Shown one piece after another: positions 8,984-17,887 of a stretch of 64,000 nt of DNA. Where the stretch lies: NCBI RefSeq assembly GCF_000430765.1, contig NZ_AUMQ01000016.1:186001-250000 (forward strand), written 5' to 3'. The notes beneath the pieces were generated by a model, which was given only the letters and a program-made list of their open reading frames with translations, searched no databases and was not told the DNA's origin. Made by a program: the position numbers and the translations under genes. The stretch comes from Peribacillus kribbensis DSM 17871. Lineage in GTDB: Bacteria; Bacillota; Bacilli; Bacillales; DSM-1321. How positions within the stretch are numbered: position 1 is the stretch's first letter; each line of letters begins with the position of its first letter.

Positions 8984-9010
8984 CAAAAACCTCCAATTAA
9001 TTAGAGGTTT
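8984..9010 (-). terminator. Terminator overlapping the stop of the 79-aa gene
   Basis: Stem AAACCTC / GAGGTTT on the minus strand, followed by TTTGTTTATT. The stop codon lies within the stem-loop. Confidence 0.7.
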
Positions 9011-9236
9011 TTTGGTAAAAGTCATTTATTGTTTTTTCAATAGCGTTTAGAGTTGATTCAATATCGTCATATGTGTCAACAACAAGTGTCTGAATATTGG
9101 TTATTTCTATGCTATTATTTTTATAGCAAACAGACAATAACGGCTGTTGATCAGGATCATTGAAGGTTAAAGAAATCTCACAGTCGGGATACTGTTTTAA
9201 GGTTTCCAGCATGGTTCTTGTATGGTCTAAGGACAT
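8997..9236 (-). CDS. Hypothetical 79-aa acidic protein
   Basis: Not recognised. The protein begins MSLDHTRTMLETLKQYPDCE and ends IEKTINDFYQKTSN, with a central alternating hydrophobic pattern (QPLLSVCYKNNSIEIT) that could form beta strands between two helices. No signal peptide or membrane segment is seen. GGGAGG lies about 11 bases before the ATG, and a terminator overlaps the stop codon, both supporting a real single-gene unit. Size and predicted layout recall small DUF proteins of Bacillaceae, but no family can be named. Confidence 0.65.
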   Translation of the reverse strand: MSLDHTRTMLETLKQYPDCEISLTFNDPDQQPLLSVCYKNNSIEITNIQTLVVDTYDDIESTLNAIEKTINDFYQKTSN

Positions 9237-9413
9237 ATCGTCTTAGCCTCCCTTCCACTATGGGGGAGTGACTAAGGAAAGTCTATTAGTCCCGACATAA
9301 TATTTTACTCATACAATCATAACATAAATACGTAAGATTGTATATATGGATAGAAAAGGTTAATTCAAAACTGTTAAGCTAGCATGCGTTATGAGTTATC
9401 CTGCTGGCCGAGT

Positions 9414-10388
9414 TCACTCTTTCGATTCATGCATGGACTTTTCCCATGCGCCTTTTACTTCCACACCGGTTTCTTTTGCGGCTTCCTCAAGTTTGCGGAC
9501 ATCCTGATCTGTCAAATTGATCTTTGAAGCTTTGATCGCATCCTCAATATGGGACGTTTTCGTCACACCAATGATCGGTACGGTCCCTTTCGCCATGGAC
9601 CAGGCTGTTGCAATCTGGGCAGTTGATGCCTGGTGTTTGCTGCCGATTTCTTTCATCTCTTGGATTAAGCTTTCAATCTTGGCCAGAACCTCTTGATTAA
9701 AGGCCTCGCCTCTTCTGGTACCGCTTGGCATGGGGTTATTTCTATTATATTTATCTGTTAAAGCTCCTTGTTCCAGGACCATATACGAGAAAAACACCAT
9801 ATTATTTTCTTTGCAGTAATCTATGATTCCGGCTTCTTCCGAGGACCGGTAAAGCAGGCTGTAATGATTTTGTACAGCTGAAATCTTCAGCCCTTCTTGT
9901 GCCAGAATGCTTGCTGCTAGTTTAATTTCTTCCAAATTATGATTGGAGACACCAACATGCTTTACTTTTCCGCTTTTCATTAAAGGAATCAGTTTGGGTG
10001 TCCATCTCTGTACATCCTCCGGGCTGTGAATCCAATAAATATCCACATACTCAAGACCGAGCCGGTCCAGGCTTCCATTCAATATTTCCTCAACCGCATT
10101 GTCATTATCCCCAGCCATCCGCGGCGTAAATTTAGTGGAAATGAGCACATCTTTCCGATCTTTAATAAAGCTTCCTAAAATGTTCTCTGAAGCGTTCATC
10201 CCATATACAGCCGCAGTATCCCATAAATTAAATCCGGCTTCCATTGCCGTGTCAAAAACAGGCTTTAATTCTTTTTCGCTAAGATGATTTCCAAAAACAG
10301 CATCCCCGCCGTTTCCGCCTGTGCCCCATGACCATGTACCAAGAGCGATTGGAGGGATATTCATATTTTGCAATTTGCCTGATTTCAT
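9414..10388 (-). CDS. Aldo/keto reductase
   Basis: The 324-aa protein is a TIM-barrel NAD(P)H-dependent oxidoreductase of the AKR superfamily. The catalytic tetrad is visible as Asp in NLWDTAAVYG, Tyr in the same motif, Lys in VLISTKFTPR and His in IYWIHSPED. The nucleotide-binding C-terminal signature is VPIIGVTKTSHIEDA. It probably reduces aldehydes or sugar ketones in the cytoplasm. A second, unrelated-looking aldo/keto reductase lies 136 bp upstream on the same strand, and the two could share a transcript. The physiological substrate cannot be read from the sequence. Confidence 0.92.
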   Translation of the reverse strand: MKSGKLQNMNIPPIALGTWSWGTGGNGGDAVFGNHLSEKELKPVFDTAMEAGFNLWDTAAVYGMNASENILGSFIKDRKDVLISTKFTPRMAGDNDNAVEEILNGSLDRLGLEYVDIYWIHSPEDVQRWTPKLIPLMKSGKVKHVGVSNHNLEEIKLAASILAQEGLKISAVQNHYSLLYRSSEEAGIIDYCKENNMVFFSYMVLEQGALTDKYNRNNPMPSGTRRGEAFNQEVLAKIESLIQEMKEIGSKHQASTAQIATAWSMAKGTVPIIGVTKTSHIEDAIKASKINLTDQDVRKLEEAAKETGVEVKGAWEKSMHESKE

Positions 10389-10524
10389 TGTTCCACCACT
10401 TTCAACATACGAGATTTGATTTTTGTTATTCCTGCCCTCCTTATTCCCGGAATGGTGAGAATAAAATCATTTTTATACATTACAGGAGACAGCGAATGAT
10501 TTTCAAGAGAAACAAATATTTGAA

Positions 10525-11505
10525 TTAGTTGTGTCCAACTATAGGGTGTGGTACATATGGATCCTCTAGATAAGCAATGTCATCAGCTGTTAGCTTAGTG
10601 GTTAGAGCACCAACAGCATTTTCGAGATGAGATATTTTTGTAGCTCCGATAATAGGAGATGTTACCGGTTCCTTCTGCAGCAGCCAGGCAAGGGCGATAT
10701 GGATGCGTGGAACCCCATATTTTTCTGAGATTGCTGAAACTCGTTCTACTACCAATCGGTCTGCATCAGCGGTCGCATCGTATTTAGATTTTTGGATTTG
10801 GTCGGTTTCAGAACGATACGTTTTTTCCGACCAATCACGCGTCAATCTCCCCGATGCAAGAGGGCTGTAAGGAGTTACGCCAATTCCTTCTTCCTTACAA
10901 AGCGGCAGCATTTCCCGCTCCTCTTCACGGTAGATGAGATTCAAGTGATTCTGCATGGATACAAAATTCGTCCAATTCTTTTTGTCGGCAATATGTAATG
11001 CCTTTTGAAATTGCCAGGCATACATGGCAGAAGCTCCGATGTATCTTGCTTTACCCGCCTTCACAATGTCATGCAGTGCCTCCATTGTTTCTTCAATAGG
11101 AGTATTATAATCCCAACGGTGGATGATATAGAGATCCACATAATCCGTCCCCAGCCTTTTAAGACTCTTATCAATCTCACTCATGATTGCCTTCCTTGAA
11201 AGACCGGCTCCGTTAGGACCCTTATGCATCTGACCGTGGATCTTGGTTGCAACTACCACTTCATCACGATTAGCGAAGTCTTTTAGTGCCCGTCCAAGAT
11301 ATTCCTCACTTGTTCCCATTGAATAAACATTTGCCGTATCAAAAAAATTAATACCAAGCTCCAGGGCTCTTTTTATAATTGTTCTGCTGTTCCCTTCATT
11401 AAGCACCCACTTATGAATCCACTTTTGGGCTTCACCAAAACTCATACAGCCGAGACAAAGACGTGATACATCCAATCCTGTATTACCGAGTTTCACATAT
11501 TCCAT
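10525..11505 (-). CDS. Aldo/keto reductase (second copy of the pair)
   Basis: This AKR-superfamily protein has about 326 aa. The tetrad is seen in NFFDTANVYSMGTSEEYLG (Asp, Tyr), VVVATKIHGQM (Lys) and LYIIHRWDYNTP (His); the cofactor-binding end is SPIIGATKISHLENAV. The ATG at 11505 is preferred to a GTG five codons upstream because GAGG has proper spacing only to the ATG. It resembles the voltage-gated-channel-beta-like group of reductases more than its neighbour does, so the pair did not arise by recent duplication. Substrate unknown. Confidence 0.92.
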   Translation of the reverse strand: MEYVKLGNTGLDVSRLCLGCMSFGEAQKWIHKWVLNEGNSRTIIKRALELGINFFDTANVYSMGTSEEYLGRALKDFANRDEVVVATKIHGQMHKGPNGAGLSRKAIMSEIDKSLKRLGTDYVDLYIIHRWDYNTPIEETMEALHDIVKAGKARYIGASAMYAWQFQKALHIADKKNWTNFVSMQNHLNLIYREEEREMLPLCKEEGIGVTPYSPLASGRLTRDWSEKTYRSETDQIQKSKYDATADADRLVVERVSAISEKYGVPRIHIALAWLLQKEPVTSPIIGATKISHLENAVGALTTKLTADDIAYLEDPYVPHPIVGHN

Positions 11506-11549
11506 TGAATTTTTCCTCACCCTTCCTTATAGGATTGATTATTAATTCG

Positions 11550-11771
11550 CTAATCTATAATTGGCGGCTTTGGTATCACTTGGACTGTCGCAGCCCTGGC
11601 ACGCGTCCTGATCATCGAATCAAGATAAGGACTGCTATGGTACTTCTTGCGGCAGGCATTGTCGATGAGGTTATTAATGGGGCCGTCGACCGCCCCAAAT
11701 TTGACTTCCTTCGTTATGCCGGCGACAGTGACCCTCCCCGATTTCTGCTTTACTGCGGACTGGTACCAACG
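11550..11771 (-). pseudogene. Remnant of a DUF2255-family protein
   Basis: The minus frame reads RWYQSAVKQKSGRVTVAG, then ITKEVKFGAVDGPINNLIDN, then ACRKKYHSSPYLDSMIRTRA and RAATVQVIPKPPIID before the stop. This matches the DUF2255 pattern (RWYQAA...G.I..G.....V.F, YRAKY..SPYL.PMI..RARAAT..V.P). A stop codon lies immediately before RWYQ and the N-terminal third is missing, so it is a truncated relic. Like the YCII gene, it is GC-richer than its surroundings. Confidence 0.7.
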
Positions 11772-11855
11772 CTAGCTTTTCCAGTTTTCTCTGTACATAC
11801 TAGCTTTAATAGTAATTCTAATTACTAGTCTATCATTTTCGCAATGCAGAACTCT

Positions 11856-11870
11856 ATGTATACGTTTACA
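11856..11870. promoter_or_regulatory. Near-cre site upstream of the beta-helix protein gene
   Basis: ATGTATACGTTTACA differs from the cre consensus at one position. It lies about 70 bp before the start of the secreted protein gene, where CcpA could influence transcription. Inferred. Confidence 0.35.
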
Positions 11871-11940
11871 TTTCTGTTAAAATAAGGAGGACCACAAACT
11901 GCTTAACGACGTTGTAAATAAAGAATCAGGAGGTTAGCCC

Positions 11941-14409
11941 ATGCAAAAAAGGTTTTTTTGGCCAGTTACCCTAGTACTCTTGTTTATGACTCTCTTACTC
12001 TTTAAGCCTTCTTCTTCTCATGCTGCGAGCATAAACGAAGCAAACAAGTCCCCTCTCGGTCCCAATGTGTATGTTTTTGATCCTTCCATGCCCAGTGAAG
12101 ACATTCAAAAAATTTGTGATGACGTGTTCAAAGCCCAGGAAACCAATCAGTTCGGCAAGGAAAAATACGAGCTTCTGTTTAAGCCTGGAACCTACAATAT
12201 TAACATCAAAGTTGGGTTTTATACGACAGTGGCCGGTCTCGGGAAGAATCCTGCTGATGTGGTGATTAATGGCGGACTGAATGTGGATGCCAAATGGTTT
12301 GACGGCAACGCGACCCAGAATTTCTGGCGCTCTGTCGAAAACCTGAGCATTAAGCCAGCAAACGGTGTTACCCGCTATGCGGTATCACAGGCTGCCCCGA
12401 TGAGACGGGTACATATCATGGGAGAGCTGCAGCTGTTTGACTTTGATAAGAACTGGAATGCCGGCTGGTCAAGCGGCGGGTATATCGCTGATTCCATCAT
12501 GGACAAGCAGGTCATCCCCGCTTCCCAGCAGCAATTCTTCTCAAGGAACAATGAATATCCCAACTGGACCAACAGTGTCTGGAATACGGTAATGGTGGGG
12601 GATCAGAAACCTCATGCCGCTTCCTTCCCGAACAATCCCTTCACGGTTATCGAGAAAACTCCTGTGATAGGGGAAAAGCCTTATTTGTACATGGATAAAA
12701 CCGGAAAGTATAACGTGTTTGTACCGGATCTCCAGAAGAATTCTCAGGGAGTGACCTGGAAAAACGGCCCCACACCAGGCAAGTCTCTTTCTTTGGATAC
12801 ATTTTATATCGCTGATCCGGATACCTCTACCTCAGGAAGCATCAATGTTGCACTGAGCAAGGGGAAAAACATCCTGTTCACTCCAGGAGTATACCACCTG
12901 AAGGAACCTATACATGTACGGGTGCCTAATACAGTTGTCATGGGACTTGGCTTCGCGACGTTGATCCCGGATAACGGCAAAGAAGCGATGAAGGTTCTGG
13001 ATGTGGACGGAGTGAAGATTGCCGGCCTCCTTTTTGACGCAGGTACAAAGAGCTCCCCTTCTCTGCTGAAGGTAGGAACGAACGGCAGCCATAAAGACCA
13101 TTCGGCAAACCCCATCTCTCTTTATGATCTTTTCTTCCGGGTTGGAGGAGGAGAAAAGGTTGGCAGAGCCGAAACCAGCCTTGAAATCAACTCCAATGAT
13201 GTAATCGGCGATCATTTCTGGATTTGGCGTGCGGACCATGGAAATGAAGTGGGCTGGGATGTGAACACCGCAGACAATGGACTGACGGTTAATGGTGATG
13301 ACGTTACCCTTTACGGTCTGTTTGTGGAACACTTTCAAAAGTACCAGGTGGTGTGGAACGGCAATGGAGGACGGACTTACTTCTATCAATCCGAGATTCC
13401 ATATGATGTTCCAAACCAGGAAGGCTGGATGAGCCATAATGGAACAATCAACGGATATGCTTCCTATAAAGTAAGTGACTCAGCGGCCTCACATGAAGCC
13501 TGGGGGCTTGGGGTATATTCCTACTTCAGGGATGCTGCAGTTAAATTGCACCGGGCTATTGAGGTTCCAGATCGTCAGGGTGTGAACATGCATAATATGA
13601 CCACCATCTGGCTGAACGGTATGGCTGGCAGTGAAATCACCCATGTGATTAATGATGCCGGGGGCCGAGTGTACGGCACTGCCGGAAATGCCATGAGGCA
13701 GACTGTTACAGCATTTGCAGGCGGCGACCGCGTCGCACCAGAAGCACCGGCTAATCTGACTGCTTCCGTTGTTTCAAGCAGTGAAATCAAACTAAACTGG
13801 AGTGCTGCCACAGACAACACAGGAGTATCAGAATATGAAATTTACCGGGATGGTGTGTATATTGGTTCCACTACTTCAATGACCTATTCAGACACCGGCT
13901 TGAAGTCCTCGACTGCCTATAATTATTTTGTAAAGGCCAAGGATTCCTCCGGCAATACGTCAGGATCCAGTAATACCGCAAGCGCCGTGACAGGCAAGGC
14001 CGAATCAGTCTTAGACCGGACAGGATGGAAGGCTTCCACGAATGTAACAACGAGCAGCGGCGATCCGAACGCTGTGCTGGATGGAAATTCAAATACGCGA
14101 TGGAGCGCTGGACAGGCCATGAAAGCGGGTCAGTCACTGACCATCGATATGCAGTCAGCCAAAAGCTTCAACCGGATCGTGATGGACTCCGCAGGAAGCA
14201 CTAATGATTATGCCAGAGGCTATGAAGTGTATGTTTCCAATGACGGTGTCAATTGGGGATTTCCGGCTGCAGCTGGGACTGGAAGCGGAGCAAAGGTGAT
14301 TGTGGACTTTCCGCAGCAGAATGCACGCTATATCAAGGTTGTGCAGACTGGTTCAGCCTCCAGCTGGTGGTCCATTGCTGAGTTTACTGTGATACAAGTT
14401 GGTGAATAA
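11941..14409 (+). CDS. Secreted beta-helix protein with fibronectin III and F5/8C (discoidin) domains
   Basis: The 822-aa protein has a Sec signal peptide (residues 1 to about 29, ending SSSHA-AS). Residues 35-585 show repeated short beta-strand phrases typical of right-handed beta-helix proteins: KPGTYNINIKVGFYTTVAG, LSKGKNILFTPGVYHLKEP, DGVKIAGLLFDAG and ADNGLTVNGDDVTLYGLFVE. A fibronectin type III domain follows (about 597-685, APANLTASVVSSSEIKLNWS) and then an F5/8 type C carbohydrate-binding domain (about 688-820, DRTGWKAS to WWSIAEFTV). The architecture suggests an extracellular polysaccharide-acting enzyme or adhesin, perhaps GH55-like or lyase-like. No catalytic residue can be named. 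AGGAGG lies near 11928. A terminator follows directly, so it is monocistronic. Confidence 0.88.
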   Translation: MQKRFFWPVTLVLLFMTLLLFKPSSSHAASINEANKSPLGPNVYVFDPSMPSEDIQKICDDVFKAQETNQFGKEKYELLFKPGTYNINIKVGFYTTVAGLGKNPADVVINGGLNVDAKWFDGNATQNFWRSVENLSIKPANGVTRYAVSQAAPMRRVHIMGELQLFDFDKNWNAGWSSGGYIADSIMDKQVIPASQQQFFSRNNEYPNWTNSVWNTVMVGDQKPHAASFPNNPFTVIEKTPVIGEKPYLYMDKTGKYNVFVPDLQKNSQGVTWKNGPTPGKSLSLDTFYIADPDTSTSGSINVALSKGKNILFTPGVYHLKEPIHVRVPNTVVMGLGFATLIPDNGKEAMKVLDVDGVKIAGLLFDAGTKSSPSLLKVGTNGSHKDHSANPISLYDLFFRVGGGEKVGRAETSLEINSNDVIGDHFWIWRADHGNEVGWDVNTADNGLTVNGDDVTLYGLFVEHFQKYQVVWNGNGGRTYFYQSEIPYDVPNQEGWMSHNGTINGYASYKVSDSAASHEAWGLGVYSYFRDAAVKLHRAIEVPDRQGVNMHNMTTIWLNGMAGSEITHVINDAGGRVYGTAGNAMRQTVTAFAGGDRVAPEAPANLTASVVSSSEIKLNWSAATDNTGVSEYEIYRDGVYIGSTTSMTYSDTGLKSSTAYNYFVKAKDSSGNTSGSSNTASAVTGKAESVLDRTGWKASTNVTTSSGDPNAVLDGNSNTRWSAGQAMKAGQSLTIDMQSAKSFNRIVMDSAGSTNDYARGYEVYVSNDGVNWGFPAAAGTGSGAKVIVDFPQQNARYIKVVQTGSASSWWSIAEFTVIQVGE

Positions 14410-14449
14410 GCGTTTTCTCTTTTAATTTTCAAATGTTTCATTCCTATTG

Positions 14450-14478
14450 AAGGCAGCTTAGTAAAGCTGCCTTTTTTG
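14450..14478 (+). terminator. Terminator after the beta-helix protein gene
   Basis: Stem AAGGCAGCTT / AAGCTGCCTT with a short loop and a TTTTTTG tail on the plus strand. Confidence 0.85.
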
Positions 14479-14623
14479 TTGGTACTATTACGAATACATT
14501 GTTTTATCTCGAATAAAAAGTATTTTATTAGAAAGATATTAAAACATGAAACTATTTGACGATATATAAGTTGTAAGAATACATAGGTCTTATCTACTAT
14601 AAAAAGGAGGAAAACGACACACC

Positions 14624-16120
14624 ATGCAAGCTTCTGTTTATGATAAATTCGGCTCTAAAATACTGACTTTCGCCGAGATTGCGTTAATGATATCCTGCCT
14701 GCCCATCTTTTTAGTATTCACACTCTTCCATCTCTTCACATGGAAATCATTTATGATCACAGGCATCATGATCCCCATTTTGTCCGGCCTGCTGTATTTG
14801 GTTTATAAAAAGACTTACCAGTCCCAAAAAGGAAAGTACTATATTACCGCCACGTCTTTTGTGTTGGCCTTAATTTTCTTGGGATTTGTTCCTACAGGTG
14901 AAATCTGGGGCGCCATTCCCTTGTATATCGTCCTTTCCTTGATTTATTTAGATAGCAAAGTAATTATTATTGCCACCTCATACGCCTTAGCGGTAAATAC
15001 GATCTTCATCTTTTTTAACCCTTCCTATCAAGGAAAAGAAATATTGGACTACATCGTCATATACATCCTTATTTTTATGATTGGGATTGTTGCCTATTCG
15101 ATCACCATGCTTGGTAAAAGGGTAGTAATGGACGTTAAGAAAAATGAACAAAAGGTAACAGACCTTCTTTCTGAAATAAAAATCTCCATAGAGAAGGTTG
15201 AACAATTTGGAAAAATCCTATTTGAAAATGTTACTCATACAATGGAAATTTCCAAAGAGATTTCTGCCGGTTATCTAGAAACGGCAAAAGGAATCGAACT
15301 GCAGGCAGCCGGCATCGTGGATATTAATGAAAAGATTTCCGGAACGAATGACTATATTACCGGTGTTTCGGAACGTTCCAAGGGGTTGAAGGACCTTTCC
15401 ATCTCGACCTCCAGTGTCACCAACCAAGGAAATGAAATGATTCAAGGCTTGCAGACTGAGCTTCAGAGTGTAGTTGAAATACAGGAGGAAACTGTTGATT
15501 TGATGTCAGCGCTCGAGGATAGGACGCAAAGCATCAGTACGATTTTAAAAGCCATCGAAGGGATTGCCAGCCAAACCAATTTGCTCGCATTGAATGCATC
15601 GATTGAAGCAGCCAGGGCAGGTGAATATGGAAAAAGCTTTGCCGTCGTGGCCGACGAAATTAGGAAGCTCGCCACAGGTGCCGGATCCTCCGCGAAGGAT
15701 ATCGCAAGCATATTGAAGGATATTGAAAACCAGACAAAAGCCGTATCCTCACAGATTAAAAAAGGAAATGAAGCTATCGAACACAGCCAAAAGACAGCCG
15801 AAACTTCCAAAGATATATTCTACAAGATCACGGAAAATATGAATGGCGTTTCAGCAAAAGCTGGAGAAATACAAGAAATGCTGCTTGATATCGATACAAA
15901 CGCCCAGTCCATCGGCCAAGAAATCGGCACTATCTCCCATGTCACAGAAGAATCCAGTGCCTCCATTGAAGAAATGAGCGCTGCACTCCAGCTCCAGACG
16001 GACCGGATTGAAGCCATCAGTTCAAGTTTTATTGATTTGGAGAAGATGATTGTCAGCCTTAATGAATTGACTCAGGCAAGTGGAAACGCTGCAGTCACTG
16101 AAACAACCAGTATCGAATAG
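14624..16120 (+). CDS. Methyl-accepting chemotaxis protein with polytopic membrane N-terminus
   Basis: The protein has 498 aa. Residues 15 to about 170 are hydrophobic with about six membrane helices and no large extracellular sensor loop. The rest is a cytoplasmic coiled-coil signalling domain whose hairpin tip reads [21 protein letters not shown], the conserved CheA/CheW contact region, followed by [17 protein letters not shown]. No HAMP domain is obvious. It should modulate CheA in response to a signal sensed in or near the membrane. AAGGAGG lies about 13 bases before the ATG, a rather long spacing. The stop codon lies inside a terminator hairpin whose near-copy is found at 19.55 kb. Confidence 0.92.
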   Translation: MQASVYDKFGSKILTFAEIALMISCLPIFLVFTLFHLFTWKSFMITGIMIPILSGLLYLVYKKTYQSQKGKYYITATSFVLALIFLGFVPTGEIWGAIPLYIVLSLIYLDSKVIIIATSYALAVNTIFIFFNPSYQGKEILDYIVIYILIFMIGIVAYSITMLGKRVVMDVKKNEQKVTDLLSEIKISIEKVEQFGKILFENVTHTMEISKEISAGYLETAKGIELQAAGIVDINEKISGTNDYITGVSERSKGLKDLSISTSSVTNQGNEMIQGLQTELQSVVEIQEETVDLMSALEDRTQSISTILKAIEGIASQTNLLALNASIEAARAGEYGKSFAVVADEIRKLATGAGSSAKDIASILKDIENQTKAVSSQIKKGNEAIEHSQKTAETSKDIFYKITENMNGVSAKAGEIQEMLLDIDTNAQSIGQEIGTISHVTEESSASIEEMSAALQLQTDRIEAISSSFIDLEKMIVSLNELTQASGNAAVTETTSIE

Positions 16121-16134
16121 ATACTGGTTGTTTT
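16101..16134. terminator. Bidirectional terminator overlapping the chemoreceptor stop
   Basis: AAACAACCAGTATC / GATACTGGTTGTTTT around a 6-nt loop, T-rich on both sides. It serves the chemoreceptor and the convergent amidase gene. Confidence 0.85.
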
Positions 16135-16154
16135 GTATGAAGACCCAGAGAGGA

Positions 16155-17657
16155 TCAAGTTGTGTATACCTTCCCGGAATCCCTGTTCTTACAAATATCA
16201 TATATATGACTCCAGGGTCTCATCCTTTCAAAGACGCTGCTGGCTGCCAATACATCTGTATCCGCATATCGGCGGCCTATGATTTGCATCCCGATCGGAA
16301 GATTTTCTTTTGATAAACCTGCCGGGATGGAGGCAGAAGGGTGGCCGGTGAAGTTCGTAAAGTAAGTTAGACACCAGCCAATCAATGGGTCGACTTCCAC
16401 TCCATTGATGTGAGCCGGACCCTTTGTATTTCCGTCAGTTGCGTTATCAACAGGCAGGGCTGCTACAGTCGGAGTGATAATTAAATCATATTGATTCAGG
16501 ATATTTTGGATAGCGTCGTATATTTCTGTGCGCATGTGCTGATCCCGGTTGATATCGAGGACATTCATCTTATAGCCTTTTTCAACCCACTCCCTGTACT
16601 CCGGAGGCAGATCATCGCTATGATCGTTCAGGATATCAATGCCCTGCGCCTTGAATCCTTCCAGGGAATCGATATTGATCGGTGTAATTAATCGGCACCA
16701 TAAATCGCTTAATTCACGCTGATCCCGGTTAATGCCGAACTTCACTTCTTCTACATGGGCACCAGCTTGTTCAAATACCTGTACCGCATTTTTTACGGTT
16801 TCCGCAATCTGATGATCCACCGGGAAGATATCAAAATCAGGGCTATAAGCAATTCTCATGCCTTTGACAGACTTCCTCAATGCGGATAAATAGTTTACGT
16901 TATCATCCAGACTAAAAGGATCTCTTGGATCATACCCCGCAAGTACCGTTAACCCAATGGCTGCGTCTTCCACATTCCTTGTTAAGGTTCCTTCAAATAG
17001 GAATGGATTGATGCCGCCGAACGCGTTTGGTCTCGCAATGGAGGGAACACGCCCGAAGGATGCCTTGTACCCGTATAAGCCGCACCATGCCGCAGGTATA
17101 CGGATGGAGCCGCCTCCATCCGTGCCTTCTGCAATCGGGAGCAGCCCATCAGCCACCGCTGCCGCACTTCCACCGGATGAGCCGCCGGTATTTTTTGCTA
17201 GATTAAAAGGATTGCGTGACGGACCAAATAAATAATTATCACATGTACCGCGGAAGCCCATGACAGGGCTGTTTGTCTTTCCTATGAGGATTGCCCCGCT
17301 ATTTTCCATACGTTCTGCATAAGGGCAGTAGAAATCAGCGATATACTCTTTTAATGCCCGAATGCCGCCAAAAGTAGAGGGCCAGCCTGGTTTAAAATCG
17401 AACAGATCCTTGATCGCTGATGGAATTCCATGCATGATTCCAAGCTCCACTCCAGACATGAGCTCCTCTTCCGCTTTCTTCGCCCTTTCTCTTGCCCCTT
17501 CGAAGTCCACATGAACAAAGGCATTTAAACTTTTATTTCTTGCTTCAATTCTACTAATAACCGCTTCTATTACATCTACAGGAGATAGTTCTTTACGCAA
17601 TATCTTAGATGATAGCTCTGCAACCGACATATAAGACAATTGATCCGAAAGTGACAT
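16155..17657 (-). CDS. Amidase-signature (AS) family amidase
   Basis: The 500-aa protein shows the Ser-cisSer-Lys triad of the amidase signature family: Lys83 in PSAIKDLFDF, cis-Ser160 in NTGGSSGGSAAAVADG and nucleophile Ser184 in GTDGGGSIRIPAAWCG. The 24-residue spacing between the serines is what I recall for this family. It hydrolyses an amide to acid and ammonia. It is not a GatA, since no gatB/gatC lies nearby; 6-aminohexanoate-cyclic-dimer-hydrolase-like or aryl-acylamidase activity is possible. The ATG at 17657 has AAGGAGG upstream, and a perfect cre lies between that and the promoter region, suggesting carbon-catabolite control. Confidence 0.9.
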   Translation of the reverse strand: MSLSDQLSYMSVAELSSKILRKELSPVDVIEAVISRIEARNKSLNAFVHVDFEGARERAKKAEEELMSGVELGIMHGIPSAIKDLFDFKPGWPSTFGGIRALKEYIADFYCPYAERMENSGAILIGKTNSPVMGFRGTCDNYLFGPSRNPFNLAKNTGGSSGGSAAAVADGLLPIAEGTDGGGSIRIPAAWCGLYGYKASFGRVPSIARPNAFGGINPFLFEGTLTRNVEDAAIGLTVLAGYDPRDPFSLDDNVNYLSALRKSVKGMRIAYSPDFDIFPVDHQIAETVKNAVQVFEQAGAHVEEVKFGINRDQRELSDLWCRLITPINIDSLEGFKAQGIDILNDHSDDLPPEYREWVEKGYKMNVLDINRDQHMRTEIYDAIQNILNQYDLIITPTVAALPVDNATDGNTKGPAHINGVEVDPLIGWCLTYFTNFTGHPSASIPAGLSKENLPIGMQIIGRRYADTDVLAASSVFERMRPWSHIYDICKNRDSGKVYTT

Positions 17658-17676
17658 TTTCTTTCCTCCTTTTCAA

Positions 17677-17691
17677 ATGAAAGCGTTACCA
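17677..17691. promoter_or_regulatory. Perfect cre (CcpA) site in the amidase leader
   Basis: ATGAAAGCGTTACCA matches WTGNAANCGNWNNCW fully. It begins 20 bp before the amidase start codon, just upstream of its ribosome binding site, a position compatible with CcpA road-block repression. Confidence 0.6.
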
Positions 17692-17887
17692 TTTAATTAT
17701 ACACCGTTATTTCCATTAGTCGTCAAATTATAGAAGGATGAAAATTAAAAGTGAGACTTTTTTTGTAACAGATTTCATCATTATCCTCTCTTTTGTTGTC
17801 GTTATTTAACGAAAGGATTTCATATGAATACGAAAAATATTCAAATAAAATGATAGAAAGTGGTACTAATTTTTAGGAGGCAAAAAA

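Noticed and set aside
11463-11828. 121-codon plus-strand ORF
   Set aside because: The opposite strand carries the conserved DUF2255 remnant; the plus frame has no family resemblance.
12832-13437. 201-codon minus-strand ORF
   Set aside because: Antisense to the beta-helix protein gene, with no recognisable motif or ribosome binding site.
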